A stretch of 64,000 nucleotides of DNA from Marinobacter sp. (GTDB lineage: Bacteria > Pseudomonadota > Gammaproteobacteria > Pseudomonadales > Oleiphilaceae): contig JAGYIS010000010.1 of NCBI GenBank assembly GCA_018402255.1, forward strand, positions 372,001-436,000. Reading direction: 5' to 3'. Positions 5,550 through 15,791 of the stretch are shown in pieces. The notes under the pieces were generated by a model that saw only the letters and a list, made by a program, of their open reading frames with translations, was not told the DNA's origin and searched no databases. The stretch's first letter is position 1. Each line of letters opens with the position of its first letter. The position numbers were made by a program, and so were the translations under genes.

Positions 5550-5863
5550 AGCTAATTATACGAACGAGTTCGTATATCCCGCGTTCGTATAACTCCACAC
5601 CAAACGCACCCAAAATCTCATACTTTCCTAAACAAAAACAAAGGATTAACCATGATCACCACGGCTACCGCCGGAGTTATACGCCCTCTTTCGAGCCACC
5701 TCCTGCTCCAATCTCAGGGCGGATAACTCCACCCCTAAAAATCCTACTTTCCAACCATATCAGAAGGTTACATATATTTCCCATGCAAAATTCCGGAGTT
5801 TTGCGAACGCGTTCGTATAACTACAACCCTAACCAAGGATTGACAAATTTTCACACCAATATA
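5550..5863. other. attI and intI upstream region, rich in GTTCGTATAAC / GGAGTTAT repeats
   Basis: About 310 bp with no gene. It contains a 9+2+9 bp palindrome TATACGAAC-GA-GTTCGTATA at 5557-5576. Further GTTCGTATAAC copies lie at 5584-5594 and 5811-5821. GGAGTTAT-type copies occur at 5673-5680, at 5589-5597 and 5722-5730 (inverted), and a variant near 5795. Such repeats could be integrase-binding sites of attI or operators for the cassette promoter; no promoter reading into the array can be fixed from the sequence alone. Confidence 0.5.
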
Positions 5864-5879
5864 CTGTACATCCATACAT
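5840..5879 (+). promoter_or_regulatory. intI promoter with overlapping LexA box
   Basis: TTGACA (5840-5845) followed after 16 bp by TACTGT (5862-5867) forms a sigma70-type promoter. CTGTACATCCATACAT at 5864-5879 matches the LexA consensus CTGT-N8-ACAG except for the last base and lies over the -10 and start region. SOS control of integron integrases is well established; this site predicts it here. Confidence 0.7.
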
Positions 5880-5899
5880 ACCAAGAGAGAGTTCAGGAT

Positions 5900-6886
5900 A
5901 TGGATATCCGCACCCCTATTTCACCGCAATCTAACCGCTTTCTTGATCAACTCAGGAATTTTATCCGGCTCCGGGGCCTAGCCTACAAAACCGAGATAAC
6001 CTACGTATTCTGGATCAAACGCTTTATACGGTTTCATGGTCGAAAACACCCGGAAACCATGGGCACTGCGGAGGTAGAGGCATTTTTGTCTCACCTGGTA
6101 CTGCAGGCGAATGTCAGCGTGGCTACCCAGCGAGTTGCACTGAATGCTCTGATTTTCCTGTACCGGGAGTTTCTGGGTACACCCTTGGAAGAGCTTCAGT
6201 ATGAGGCAGCCAGAAAACCCAAGAAGCTGCCCGTTGTCTTCAGTCCGGATGAGGCCCGGCGGGTCATTGCCAACCTGGAAGGCGAGTATAAACTGATCGC
6301 CATGCTACTTTACGGTTCTGGTTTACGGATAAGTGAAGCGCTTCGGCTACGGATCAAAGATATCGATTTCGGGATGCAGCAGTTAATTATCCGCGAAGGC
6401 AAAGGCGGTAAAGACAGGATCACACTGCTTCCAGACCGGCTGATTGAGCCTCTCCAGAAGCAGATCCACTCAGCCCTGTTGCAGCACAAGGTGGATATCG
6501 CCCGTGGCTGTGGCTCGGTGTATATGCCGGCTGGCCTGGCCAAAAAATACCCCAGTGCCAGCCAGGAACCAGACTGGCAGTATGTATTTCCGGCACCGGA
6601 TCTTTCTATTGATCCGCGTTCTGGAATACGGCGGCGCCACCACATGCTTGACCGAACGGTACAGAAGCACTTCAAGATCGCCATTCGCGCTGCGGGCATT
6701 CACAAGCCCGCCGGGAGCCACACCTTCAGGCATAGTTTTGCTACGCGGCTTCTGGAAGCGGGCTACGATTTACGCACCATCCAGAAGCTACTCGGCCATT
6801 CCGATGTCCGTACCACCGAAATCTACACCCATGTTGTCCGTAAAGGCGGCTTTGGTGTGCGCAGCCCGGTGGACGAGGCCTTTTAA
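5900..6886 (+). CDS. intI: Integron integrase IntI (tyrosine recombinase, 328 aa)
   Basis: Catalyses attI x attC and attC x attC recombination to insert, excise and shuffle cassettes. The start [10 protein letters not shown] at 5900 gives the usual family length; the frame upstream to 5783 crosses the promoter. The N-terminal SAM-like core-binding domain covers about residues 10-95. The catalytic residues R143, K171, H274, R277, H300 and Y309 are all present. The extra segment specific to integron integrases is clear at about 205-250 ([20 protein letters not shown], then [12 protein letters not shown]), separating it from XerC/D. The gene is divergent from the array and its stop overlaps the convergent phhB stop. 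Confidence 0.97.
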   Translation: MDIRTPISPQSNRFLDQLRNFIRLRGLAYKTEITYVFWIKRFIRFHGRKHPETMGTAEVEAFLSHLVLQANVSVATQRVALNALIFLYREFLGTPLEELQYEAARKPKKLPVVFSPDEARRVIANLEGEYKLIAMLLYGSGLRISEALRLRIKDIDFGMQQLIIREGKGGKDRITLLPDRLIEPLQKQIHSALLQHKVDIARGCGSVYMPAGLAKKYPSASQEPDWQYVFPAPDLSIDPRSGIRRRHHMLDRTVQKHFKIAIRAAGIHKPAGSHTFRHSFATRLLEAGYDLRTIQKLLGHSDVRTTEIYTHVVRKGGFGVRSPVDEAF

Positions 6887-7218
6887 TAAAGCTCGTCTGT
6901 TCTCGCAGCCATAACAAAGTCATTTTTATGCAAACCGCCGATTTTGTGGGTCCACCAGCGTACGGTGGCTTTGCCCCACTCCAGCAGTATGGCTGGGTGG
7001 TGATTTTCAGCTTCCGCCAGATCAGCCACTGCGTTGGTGAAAGCCTGAGCTTGCACATAGTTCTTGAACTTGAATGCACGGATTAGCTGTTCTTCGCCAT
7101 CCAGCACAACAACGTCCCAATCCGGGATAACGCTCAATAGTTCCTTTTTTTCACCATCAGTCACCTTGGGTGCATCCGCACGGCAGGCTTCACAGGTTTG
7201 TTGGCTAAGCGTTGTCAT
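6883..7218 (-). CDS. phhB: Pterin-4a-carbinolamine dehydratase (111 aa)
   Basis: Dehydrates 4a-hydroxytetrahydropterin during pterin recycling, normally for phenylalanine hydroxylase; it can also act as a transcriptional cofactor. The start at 7218 (MTTLSQQ) is set by AGGAG about 7 nt upstream. The conserved ENHHP and [11 protein letters not shown] active-site segments are present. An N-terminal CEAC motif is typical of gammaproteobacterial copies. No phhA is nearby. It is squeezed between intI and imuA, and its stop overlaps that of intI. Confidence 0.93.
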   Translation of the reverse strand: MTTLSQQTCEACRADAPKVTDGEKKELLSVIPDWDVVVLDGEEQLIRAFKFKNYVQAQAFTNAVADLAEAENHHPAILLEWGKATVRWWTHKIGGLHKNDFVMAARTDELY

Positions 7219-7310
7219 AGCGTTTCTCCTTTTGAAAATGCTGCTACAAGCGTGGGCGCCACGGATCACTTTATCAACCTGACAGTTGAAATTTGGCCAC
7301 CATCCGAATA

Positions 7311-7326
7311 CTGTATATATAAACAG
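7311..7326 (+). promoter_or_regulatory. LexA (SOS) box upstream of imuA
   Basis: CTGTATATATAAACAG is a perfect CTGT-N8-ACAG LexA site 18 nt before the imuA ATG. It overlaps a TATATA -10 element (7316-7321) that has TTGGCC (7293-7298) at the -35 position. It predicts damage-inducible transcription of imuA-imuB-dnaE2. Confidence 0.9.
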
Positions 7327-7343
7327 TATTGAGAGATTTACCC

Positions 7344-8033
7344 ATGAGCGAATTGCTAAGCAGCCTTCTTCAGGATGCACGTATCTGGCAGGGCCACAAG
7401 CAGGGCAAAACCACTCAACCGGCGGAGTCGACTGGTTATCAGGTGCTAGACAACCAGCTTGGCGGTCTGGGCTGGCCCCGGGGAGCGTTGAGTGAATGCC
7501 TCCTCGATACCTGCGGCATTGGCGAGTTGCACCTGGTGTTGCCATTGATGCAACGGGTGTCTCAAGAGGGCAAAACCATTTTCTGGCTGAATCCGCCGCA
7601 CACGCCTTATGCTCCGGCCCTGGCTCGTGAAGGGGTGAGCCTGGACCACCTGGTAATGATCAATACCCGGGATCAGGACGATTTTTTATGGACCCTGGAA
7701 AACTGCCTGCGTTCGCCGGTGACCGGTCTGGTGCTGGCCTGGCCCGGCAGGCTCGCCAGCCGGGATATTCGGCGGCTGCAACTGGCATCAGAGGCCGGCG
7801 GCAATGTGTGTGTACTGTTCCGCAGCCGTCGAGAGGTGGATCAAAATTCCCCGGCAGCTCTTCGTCTGGAGCTGGTACCGGGTGAGCATCAGGATCTTCA
7901 GGTCAACATCATCAAACGTCGGGGCAGCTGGCCGGGGCAACGCTGCTCGCTTGCGCTTGACCACCGGGCCGATAGGGCCATAAAAGAGTCCTCCCAGGTG
8001 GTGCAAGGGCCCTGGTCCGGAGTGGACAGGTAA
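7344..8033 (+). CDS. imuA: ImuA, mutasome accessory protein (229 aa)
   Basis: RecA/SulA-like protein of the inducible translesion-synthesis mutasome, thought to organise ImuB and DnaE2. The start at 7344 ([11 protein letters not shown]) is preferred over the upstream frame because of the family N terminus and the LexA-controlled leader. It shows the typical [15 protein letters not shown] segment, where RecA relatives have a Walker-like loop, and the [20 protein letters not shown] helix. First gene of imuA-imuB-dnaE2; imuB starts 5 nt after its stop. Confidence 0.92.
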   Translation: MSELLSSLLQDARIWQGHKQGKTTQPAESTGYQVLDNQLGGLGWPRGALSECLLDTCGIGELHLVLPLMQRVSQEGKTIFWLNPPHTPYAPALAREGVSLDHLVMINTRDQDDFLWTLENCLRSPVTGLVLAWPGRLASRDIRRLQLASEAGGNVCVLFRSRREVDQNSPAALRLELVPGEHQDLQVNIIKRRGSWPGQRCSLALDHRADRAIKESSQVVQGPWSGVDR

Positions 8034-8038
8034 CGGTT

Positions 8039-9456
8039 ATGCTTTGGCTCTACCTGCACTTTCCGCACTTGTTGCTGGACCACATTCGCCGCCATCAAAC
8101 CTCCACTGGCGCCCTCGCCATTGTGGACGGCGCCGGGCACTTTGTTGTTCAGGCCTGCCCCACCGCTCGGGACCTCGGCATTGAAACCGGCATGCGCCTG
8201 AAAACGGCTTTGGGACTGGCCCCAGACCTGAATATCATGCGGGCCGACCCCAAACAGGAGGCCTGGCTGTTAGAGGATCAGGCCCGTTGGCTGTATCACT
8301 ATGCCGCCCATATCACCCTGGCGCCGCCGGACGGCATCTGGGCAGAGGTCAGCAGCCTGCAGAAGCTGTACAGGGGCTGCCGGCGATTTGGCAAACGGTG
8401 GAGCAGGCATTAACCGAGCGTCAGCTCAATGCCTGGGTCGCCATTGGTCATACACCTTCAGCGGCCCGGTTGTTGGCCCATACCGGCAAGGGTGAATGCA
8501 CGGCGGATAAAGGCCACATCCTGAACGCTGTTGGCAAGTTACCGCTGTTGACGGCGGGCTTCGATAAAAAATCCAGCACCCGCCTGCAACGCCTTGGTTT
8601 GAATACTCTGGGTGAAGTTTTTGCGCTACCCGCAGCAGAGCTGGCTCGGCGATTATCACCCGAGCTGCTGGTTATCGTTCAGAAAATCCAGGGCACCCGA
8701 GCCGATCCGAAAGCTCCCTGGCAGCCACCTCACACCTTCCGGCAGCGGGCAGACTTCCTTCAGGAAGTGGAACATAGCCAGGGGCTGCTGTTCTCATTAC
8801 AACGGATATTGGCAGAACTGGAAGAAGATCTGTGCTGGCGCCAGCAGGATACCGACACCCTGCGGTTGGTTCTGCAGCACCGGCATGAAGAACCCACCCG
8901 CTTGCGCATCCGCACCACCGGGCCAGAACACCGGGCCGAGGTATTTCTTAAACTGATCCGCCTGAAGCTGGATCAACACCCACTGCGGGCACCGGTCACC
9001 GGTCTGATTCTGGCCGTTAAGCGTTTTACCGGCCGGGAAGCCCCCATCGGCCAGGATCTATTGGGTGAAACTCAGGATCTGAACGAAGCCTGGCACACGT
9101 TGATCAGCCGGCTGCAAGCCCGGCTGGGTGAGCAGGCGCTCAAGCAGCTTGCGCCAAGGGAGGATCACCGCCCGGAATGTGCCTGGTCGGCCAGTGACGT
9201 GCGCAAACCAGGCAAGCCGCAGAAAAGTGGTTCAGGCCAACTCCCCCACCGGCCCCTATGGCTTTTGAAGGGCCCAAGGCCTTTGCTGCAAACACCGATA
9301 GCCTGGCATTCCGGCCCGGAGCGCATCAGCGGGGGTTGGTGGGATGGCCAACGTGTTCACCGGGACTATTACATTGCCCAGTTGCCGGACGGTGAACTGG
9401 CCTGGGTGTTCCGAGACGTTCAGGACGGCTGGTTCATACACGGGTGGTTTGGCTGA
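8039..9456 (+). CDS. imuB: ImuB, Y-family polymerase homolog (about 472 aa; 1-nt frameshift in this sequence)
   Basis: A Y-family polymerase-like protein lacking key catalytic acidic residues; it links the mutasome to the beta clamp. The reading frame breaks at GGGG 8373-8376: codons upstream end in ...LQKLYRG and those downstream resume in another frame with GLPAIWQTVEQAL. Restoring one G gives one continuous protein of family length. The N terminus MLWLYLHFPHLLLD and the C-terminal GGWWDGQRVHRDYY and DVQDGWFIHGWFG segments are typical. Its TGA overlaps the dnaE2 ATG (TGATGA). The break is probably a sequencing error; otherwise the mutasome would be inactive. Confidence 0.88.
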
Positions 9457-12400
9457 TGACTACCGGCTATGCGGAGCTGTTCTGTTTCAGTAACTTCACG
9501 TTTTTAACCGGGGCGTCGCACCCCCATGAGCTGGCCGAACGGGCACTGGAGCTTGGTTATCACGCGATTGCGATTACCGATGCCTGTTCGGTGGCGGGCA
9601 TTCCCAGAGCCTGGGCCGCGCTGAAAGACAGTCCGGTCAAATTGATTACCGGCAGCTGGTTTGAACTGGATGATGCACCACCTGGAACAGCTCCACCCCG
9701 GTTTATTCTGCTGGCCCAATCCCGAAAAGGTTACGGTCAGCTGTGCCAGCTGATCACCACCGGCCGCCGCCGGGCCGAGAAAGGCCAGTACCGCCTGTTC
9801 GCACGGGATATTGAAACCCACGAGCTGGATAACTGCCTGTGCCTGTGGTTACCCCCAACTCAGGCACAAGCCAGCACCGATCAGGCCAGTGTGTGTGGCG
9901 AATGGCTACAGCGGTTGTTTGAACATCGCCTGCGTATTGCCGCTAACCGAACCCTTGAAGCCGGTGAAGAACGTCAGTTGGCCCGGGTACACTGGCTAGC
10001 CGAGCATCTACGCTGTCCGGTTGTGGCCACCGGAGAGGTGCACATGCACAGTCGGGAACGCCAGCCCCTTCAGGATGTCCTGGCCGCGCTGCGCCACCAC
10101 AACACCTTGGAAAACGCCGGCCATTGCCTGTTCCAGAACGGTGAACGTTACCTGCGCCCGCTTTCGGTATTGCAGCGACTATTTCCGCAGGCCTGGTTGC
10201 AAGAAACCGTGAAGGTTGCCAACAGCTGCAGTTTTGAGCCTGGCAGCCTTCGCTATGAATACCCACCCGATCTGGTGCCCGCCAATGAAACACCCGCCGC
10301 CTACCTCAAACGCCTGACCCGGGACGGCGAGCAGCGCCGCTACCCCGAAGGTACTCCGATGAAGGTACAGGCGCTGATACGCAAAGAACTGGGGCTGATC
10401 TCAGAGCTGAATTACGAACACTACTTTTTGACCATCCATGATATCGTGGCCTTTGCCCGCAGCCAGGGTATTTTGTGCCAGGGGCGTGGTTCGGCGGCCA
10501 ATTCAGCCGTCTGCTATTGCCTTGGCATCACCGAGGTAAACCCGGCCAGGGTTGAGCTGTTGTTTGAACGATTCATCTCCAAAGACCGGGACGAGCCACC
10601 GGATATCGATGTGGATTTCGAACACCAGCGCCGTGAAGAGGTTATCCAGTACATCTACCAACGCTACGGCCGGGAACGGGCAGCTCTGGCCGCGACGGTC
10701 ATAAGGTATCGCCCCCGCAGCGCGATCCGGGATGTCGGCAAGGCCCTGGGCTTTGATGCCGCGCTGGTGGAAAAACTGCTGGACGGCATCGACTGGCGAG
10801 ACAAGGCCACCAACTGGCGCCAGCAGATTCTGGACAAGGGCCTGACCCGCAATCCCAAAGTGGCGGACCAGTTTTTTACCCTGGTGAACACCCTGCTCGG
10901 CTTTCCGCGCCACCTGTCCCAGCATGTCGGCGGTTTTGTCATCAGTGCCGGGCCACTGTCAGAACTGGTGCCGGTGGAAAACGCCGCCATGGCAGATCGC
11001 ACCGTGATTCAATGGGATAAAGACGATCTGGAAAGCCTGGGCCTGATGAAAGTGGATGTGCTGGCGCTGGGCATGCTCACCGCCATCCGCAAGGCGCTGG
11101 CACTGATCAGTGAAGAAAAAGGCCAAGTCTTCACCATTCAGGATATTCCCCAGGAAGACCCAGACACCTATGCCATGCTGCAAAAAGGCGACAGCATCGG
11201 CGTGTTCCAGGTGGAGTCCCGAGCCCAGATCAATATGCTGCCACGGCTGAAACCAGCCACTTACTATGACCTGGTCATCGAAGTCGCCATCGTTCGCCCG
11301 GGCCCGATCCAGGGCGACATGGTGCACCCTTACCTGCGCCGAAAACACGGGCTGGAACCGGTAGAATTCCCCAACGATGAGGTGCGTCAGGTGCTGGAAC
11401 GCACCCTGGGCGTGCCCATCTTTCAGGAACAGGTGATCAAACTGGCCATGGTGGCCGCCGGCTTCAGCGCTGGCGAAGCCGACAAACTGCGCCGCGCCAT
11501 GGCCGCGTGGAAATCCCATGGCGATCTCACCCCATTCCGGGACAAACTGATCAACGGCATGCTCGAACGGGGCCATGACCCAGACTTTGCCGAACGCCTG
11601 TACCTGCAAATCTGCGGCTTTGGTGGTTACGGCTTTCCGGAATCCCACGCCGCCAGCTTTGCCTTGCTGGTGTACGTCTCCGCCTGGATCAAACGCCACT
11701 ATCCTGCCGCCTTCTACTGCGCTCTGCTCAACAGCCAGCCCATGGGCTTCTACTCCCCCAGCCAACTGGTACAAGATGCCCAGCGCCACCAGGTAACCGT
11801 GCTGCCACCGGATGTGAACCACAGCGCCTGGGAACACACCCTGCAAAGCAAGGAAAAACACCTGCGCCTCGGCCTCAGAATCATACAGGGCCTGTCCTCC
11901 AACGGTGCCGAACGCATTCACCAGAACCGCCCCGCAAACGGCTACCAAAGCGCCGCCGAACTGCGCACCCGCGCGGGCCTCAACCAGCGAGACATGGAAC
12001 TCCTCGCCGGCGCCAACGCCATGCCTGGTTTCACCAGCAACCGCCACCAGGCCTACTGGCAACTGCTCGAACACGAAGAACCCGCCGAACTCTTCGCCAA
12101 CGAAGCCATGGCCGACTACACCCCGGAACCCTGCCACCTGCTCCCCGAACCCACCGAAGGCCAGAACGTACTGGCCGACTACAGCAGCCAGGGCCTAACA
12201 CTACAAAGACACCCCCTCGCCCTGCTCCGCGAACAAGGCCACCTACGCTACTGCCTCACCGCCGACCAACTCAAAACCACCCGCCCCGGCGTCCCGGTCC
12301 AGGTAGCCGGACTGGTCACTGGCCGCCAGCGCCCCGGCACCGCCTCCGGCGTCACCTTCGTCACCCTGGAAGACGAAACTGGCAACATCAACATCGTCGT

Positions 12401-12572
12401 CTGGCTCGAAACCGCCCGCCGGCAACGCAAACCGTTACTCACCGCCCGGTTGTTACATGTAAAAGGAGTTATCGAAAGAGAGGGAGACATCATTCATGTG
12501 ATGGCCGGAAAACTGTCTGATCTGAGCCACCTGATTAACTCGTTACCGGTCAGCTCCAGAAACTTTCACTGA
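9456..12572 (+). CDS. dnaE2: DnaE2, error-prone DNA polymerase III alpha homolog (1038 aa)
   Basis: C-family polymerase that carries out damage-induced mutagenic synthesis with ImuA and ImuB. The ATG at 9456 overlaps the imuB stop. An N-terminal PHP domain begins YAELFCFSNFTFLTGASHP. The polymerase palm has the catalytic PDIDVDFEHQRR motif at about residues 384-395, and fingers and helix-hairpin-helix regions follow. The C-terminal OB fold includes VQVAGLVTGRQRPGTASGV. The length is typical of DnaE2 and shorter than replicative DnaE. It is the last gene of the operon, with a terminator 11 bp downstream. Confidence 0.97.
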   Translation: MTTGYAELFCFSNFTFLTGASHPHELAERALELGYHAIAITDACSVAGIPRAWAALKDSPVKLITGSWFELDDAPPGTAPPRFILLAQSRKGYGQLCQLITTGRRRAEKGQYRLFARDIETHELDNCLCLWLPPTQAQASTDQASVCGEWLQRLFEHRLRIAANRTLEAGEERQLARVHWLAEHLRCPVVATGEVHMHSRERQPLQDVLAALRHHNTLENAGHCLFQNGERYLRPLSVLQRLFPQAWLQETVKVANSCSFEPGSLRYEYPPDLVPANETPAAYLKRLTRDGEQRRYPEGTPMKVQALIRKELGLISELNYEHYFLTIHDIVAFARSQGILCQGRGSAANSAVCYCLGITEVNPARVELLFERFISKDRDEPPDIDVDFEHQRREEVIQYIYQRYGRERAALAATVIRYRPRSAIRDVGKALGFDAALVEKLLDGIDWRDKATNWRQQILDKGLTRNPKVADQFFTLVNTLLGFPRHLSQHVGGFVISAGPLSELVPVENAAMADRTVIQWDKDDLESLGLMKVDVLALGMLTAIRKALALISEEKGQVFTIQDIPQEDPDTYAMLQKGDSIGVFQVESRAQINMLPRLKPATYYDLVIEVAIVRPGPIQGDMVHPYLRRKHGLEPVEFPNDEVRQVLERTLGVPIFQEQVIKLAMVAAGFSAGEADKLRRAMAAWKSHGDLTPFRDKLINGMLERGHDPDFAERLYLQICGFGGYGFPESHAASFALLVYVSAWIKRHYPAAFYCALLNSQPMGFYSPSQLVQDAQRHQVTVLPPDVNHSAWEHTLQSKEKHLRLGLRIIQGLSSNGAERIHQNRPANGYQSAAELRTRAGLNQRDMELLAGANAMPGFTSNRHQAYWQLLEHEEPAELFANEAMADYTPEPCHLLPEPTEGQNVLADYSSQGLTLQRHPLALLREQGHLRYCLTADQLKTTRPGVPVQVAGLVTGRQRPGTASGVTFVTLEDETGNINIVVWLETARRQRKPLLTARLLHVKGVIEREGDIIHVMAGKLSDLSHLINSLPVSSRNFH

Positions 12573-12582
12573 ACCAAAAAAG

Positions 12583-12607
12583 AAAACCCCGCCGAAGCGG
12601 GGGTTTC
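12583..12607. terminator. Bidirectional terminator between dnaE2 and oadB
   Basis: AAACCCCGC-CGAA-GCGGGGGTTT hairpin flanked by A-rich (left) and T-containing (right) tracts, placed between two convergent genes. Confidence 0.85.
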
Positions 12608-12629
12608 TCAGTGCAGTGAACGAGAACAA

Positions 12630-13952
12630 TCAGCCAAGCAGCTTGATCATCACACCCGCTGCAACCGCAGAGCCAATAACACCAGCCACGTTCGGGCCCA
12701 TGGCGTGCATCAGCAGGAAGTTCTGCGGGTTCGCTTCCAGACCAACCTTGTTGGATACCCGCGCCGCCATCGGCACCGCAGACACCCCGGCAGAACCAAT
12801 CAACGGATTGATCGGCTCCTTGGTCACCTTGTTCATCAGCTTCGCCATCAAAACACCGGCAGCCGTGCCAACCGCAAAGGCCACCATACCCAACATCAGG
12901 ATACCCAGAGTCTGGCCATCCAGGAACTTGTCAGCCACCAGCTTGGCGCCAACAGACAGCCCCAGGAAGATAGTCACAATGTTGATCAGCGCGTTCTGGG
13001 CAGTGTCGCTCAAACGCTCCACCACACCACACTCACGCATCAGGTTACCGAAGCAGAACATCCCCAGCAGAGGCGCCGCATCCGGCAGGAACAGAACCAC
13101 CGCAATCAGCACCACAATCGGGAAGATGATCTTTTCTTTCTTGCTGACCGGGCGCAGCTGCGACATCTTGATCGCACGCTCTTTCTGACTCGTCAGCGCC
13201 TTCATGATCGGCGGTTGAATCATCGGCACCAACGCCATGTAAGCGTAGGCAGACACAGCAATTGCACCCAGCAGATGCGGCGCCAGAACACTCGAGACAT
13301 AAATCGAGGTCGGGCCATCCGCGCCACCGATGATACCGATAGCAGCGGCTTCCAGAATGGTAAACTCCAGTACGCCCGCCCAGTCCAGCAGCGCCGCACC
13401 GATGACCGTACCAAAGATACCAAACTGTGCAGCAGCACCCAGCAGCAATGTCTTCGGGTTAGCCAGCAGCGGACCAAAATCGGTCATTGCGCCAACACCC
13501 ATAAAGATCAGCAGCGGACCAACAGTGGTACCGATAACAATCATATAGAAGCTGTGCAGCATGCCGTGGCTATAGCCAAAACCCTGGGCAATGGAGCTGG
13601 CTGCGCTTACCGTTCCATATCCGCCAGACTGGTAAGCCTCTTTGAAGGCCTCCTTAATCTCAGGAGTGACAGCCTGACCAGCCTGATAGGGCACTTCCAG
13701 CGTCGACGCCAATGCAGCCAGCACTTCTGGCTTTGCAAAGTGAATCGCATTCTCAGCCGCAGACAAAGCAAGCCCTGCCTCCGGAATGTTAGCCAGGATG
13801 CCACCAAACCCGATAGGAACCAGCAGCAACGGCTCAAACTTCTTGTTAATTGCAAGAAAGAGAAGCAAAAGGCCAACGGCGATCATCACCACCTGACCAA
13901 TTTCTATGTTGAACAGGCCACTACCCGTCCACAACATCATTAACTTTTCCAT
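12630..13952 (-). CDS. oadB: Na+-translocating oxaloacetate decarboxylase beta subunit (440 aa)
   Basis: Polytopic inner-membrane subunit that decarboxylates the carboxybiotin formed by OadA and couples this to Na+ export. Many hydrophobic helices are present. The conserved [13 protein letters not shown] segment, carrying the key Asp, is at about residues 216-228, and [20 protein letters not shown] follows near the C terminus. It is the last gene of oadG-oadA-oadB, 13 nt after oadA. Related glutaconyl- or methylmalonyl-CoA decarboxylase beta subunits are close homologs, but the adjacent OadA fixes the substrate as oxaloacetate. Confidence 0.95.
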   Translation of the reverse strand: MEKLMMLWTGSGLFNIEIGQVVMIAVGLLLLFLAINKKFEPLLLVPIGFGGILANIPEAGLALSAAENAIHFAKPEVLAALASTLEVPYQAGQAVTPEIKEAFKEAYQSGGYGTVSAASSIAQGFGYSHGMLHSFYMIVIGTTVGPLLIFMGVGAMTDFGPLLANPKTLLLGAAAQFGIFGTVIGAALLDWAGVLEFTILEAAAIGIIGGADGPTSIYVSSVLAPHLLGAIAVSAYAYMALVPMIQPPIMKALTSQKERAIKMSQLRPVSKKEKIIFPIVVLIAVVLFLPDAAPLLGMFCFGNLMRECGVVERLSDTAQNALINIVTIFLGLSVGAKLVADKFLDGQTLGILMLGMVAFAVGTAAGVLMAKLMNKVTKEPINPLIGSAGVSAVPMAARVSNKVGLEANPQNFLLMHAMGPNVAGVIGSAVAAGVMIKLLG

Positions 13953-13965
13953 GGAATGCTGGCCC

Positions 13966-15750
13966 TTATCCGATTGTCAGCATTTCATCATCAACGGAGA
14001 CGGCATCCCCCTCCTTGATGAAGACTTCACCGATGGTCCCGGATCTGGGCGCACGCACCTCGGTTTCCATTTTCATGGCCTCGAGGATGATCATCACGTC
14101 GCCTTCTTCTACTGTATCGCCAGGAGAAACCATCACTTTCCAGATGTTACCGCTCAAAGGCGCACCAACAGGTTCACCATCGGTCACAGGAGCTGAAGGG
14201 GCTGAAGAAGCGCCAGCACCCGCTGCGCCACCTTGACCTTCGATCTGGCTGATTTCGCCACCTTCGGACACTGCAACCACGTACTTCTGGCCATTAACTT
14301 CGACGGTGTATGTCTCAGGACCAGAGGCTTTCTTGGCCGGAGCAATATCATCAGCACTTGGTACTGGCTCAAACGCATCCGGATTGCCGCGATTTTCCAG
14401 AAATTTCAGGCCAATCTGCGGGAACAGGGCATAAGTGAGCACGTCGTCCACTTCCTGGCCAGCCAACTTGAAGCCTTTCTCGTCCGCCAGCTTTTTCAGC
14501 TCGTCGGTCAGCTTGTCCATTTCTGGCTCAATCAGGTCCGCCGGGCGGCAGGTCACAACGTCTTTACCGTCCAGAACCCGCTCCTGCAATTCCTTGTTCA
14601 TGGGAGCCGGTGCAGCACCGTACTCGCCTTTCAGAATGGCGGAGGTTTCTTTGGAAATAGACTTGTAACGCTCACCGGTCAGAACGTTCAGTACCGCCTG
14701 GGTACCTACGATCTGAGAGGTAGGTGTAACCAGCGGAATGAAACCCAGATCTTCACGAACCTTGGGAATCTCAGCCAACACCTGATCAAACTTATCGGTG
14801 GCGTTCTGCTCACGCAGCTGATTTTCCATGTTGGTCAGCATGCCGCCAGGCACCTGAGCAATCAGGATACGAGAGTCCGTGCCTCTGAGGCTGCCTTCAA
14901 ATTTGCCGTACTTTTTACGGACTTCACGGAAGTAGCTGGCAATTTCTTCCAGCAGATTCAGGTCCAGACCGGTATCGCGGTCAGTGCCTTCCAGAATCGC
15001 AACCACCGCCTCTGTGGGCGAATGGCCGTAAGTCATGCTCATTGAAGAAATCGCGGTATCCACGTTATCAATACCGGCTTCCGCCGCCTTGATAGCGGTC
15101 GCGGTCGACATACCGGTCGTGGCGTGACACTGCATGTGGATCGGGATATCCAGTTCTTTCTTCAGACGACTGACCAGATCAAAAGCCACGTAAGGCTTGA
15201 GGATGCCCGCCATATCTTTAATGGCAATGGAGTCCGCGCCCATGTCGGCAACTTCCTTCGCCAGCTCTACCCACATCTCGATGGTGTGGACAGGACTGGT
15301 GGTGTAGGCGATGGTGCCCTGGGCATGTTTGCCTGTTTTACGAACGGCCTTGATGGCGCGATCCATGTTACGGGGGTCGTTCATTGCATCAAAAATACGG
15401 AACACATCAACGCCATTCTCGGCGGCACGCTCACAGAAACGATCGACCACATCATCCGCGTAATGGCGGTAACCCAACAGGTTCTGACCACGCAGCAACA
15501 TCTGCTGCGGAGTGTTAGGCATGGCTTTTTTCAGTTCGCGGATGCGTTCCCAGGGATCTTCGCCCAGATAACGGATACAGGAATCAAAGGTAGCTCCACC
15601 CCAGGATTCGAGAGACCAGAAACCCACTTTGTCGAGTTTCTCGGCAATCGGCAGCATGTCATCCAGCCGCATACGGGTGGCAAGCAGGGATTGGTGCGCG
15701 TCGCGCAGAATTACGTCTGTAATCCCCAGCGGTTTCTTCGTGTCAGTCAT
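13966..15750 (-). CDS. oadA: Oxaloacetate decarboxylase alpha subunit, biotin protein (594 aa)
   Basis: Transfers the carboxyl group of oxaloacetate to biotin, releasing pyruvate. The N-terminal carboxyltransferase TIM barrel has [14 protein letters not shown] near residue 15 and the metal-binding MQCHATTG region. A pyruvate carboxylase-type conserved domain and an Ala/Pro linker follow. The C-terminal biotinyl domain carries EAMKMETEV, with the biotinylated Lys at residue 560. The gene lies between oadG and oadB in one minus-strand operon. Confidence 0.97.
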   Translation of the reverse strand: MTDTKKPLGITDVILRDAHQSLLATRMRLDDMLPIAEKLDKVGFWSLESWGGATFDSCIRYLGEDPWERIRELKKAMPNTPQQMLLRGQNLLGYRHYADDVVDRFCERAAENGVDVFRIFDAMNDPRNMDRAIKAVRKTGKHAQGTIAYTTSPVHTIEMWVELAKEVADMGADSIAIKDMAGILKPYVAFDLVSRLKKELDIPIHMQCHATTGMSTATAIKAAEAGIDNVDTAISSMSMTYGHSPTEAVVAILEGTDRDTGLDLNLLEEIASYFREVRKKYGKFEGSLRGTDSRILIAQVPGGMLTNMENQLREQNATDKFDQVLAEIPKVREDLGFIPLVTPTSQIVGTQAVLNVLTGERYKSISKETSAILKGEYGAAPAPMNKELQERVLDGKDVVTCRPADLIEPEMDKLTDELKKLADEKGFKLAGQEVDDVLTYALFPQIGLKFLENRGNPDAFEPVPSADDIAPAKKASGPETYTVEVNGQKYVVAVSEGGEISQIEGQGGAAGAGASSAPSAPVTDGEPVGAPLSGNIWKVMVSPGDTVEEGDVMIILEAMKMETEVRAPRSGTIGEVFIKEGDAVSVDDEMLTIG

Positions 15751-15791
15751 CGTGTCAGCCTTCTGTTAAAAGGTTCTAATCGTGCAACGGG

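Noticed and set aside
1..6886. CRISPR array (regularly repeated palindromes)
   Set aside because: The repeats are 70-100 bp, variable and bounded by RYYYAAC/GTTRRRY cores with genes between them, so they are attC sites; no cas genes are present.
7788..8140. Minus-strand ORFs opposite imuA-imuB
   Set aside because: Short antisense shadows without ribosome sites or family features.
8039..9456. Programmed frameshifting in imuB
   Set aside because: No slippery heptamer or stimulatory structure is evident, and similar single-base breaks occur in five other genes, pointing to sequence error.
10959..12137. 392-codon minus-strand ORF opposite dnaE2
   Set aside because: Antisense shadow of a well-supported gene; similar biased composition.
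12705..13943. 412-codon plus-strand ORF opposite oadB
   Set aside because: Antisense shadow with extreme His/Arg/Gln content and no recognisable domain.
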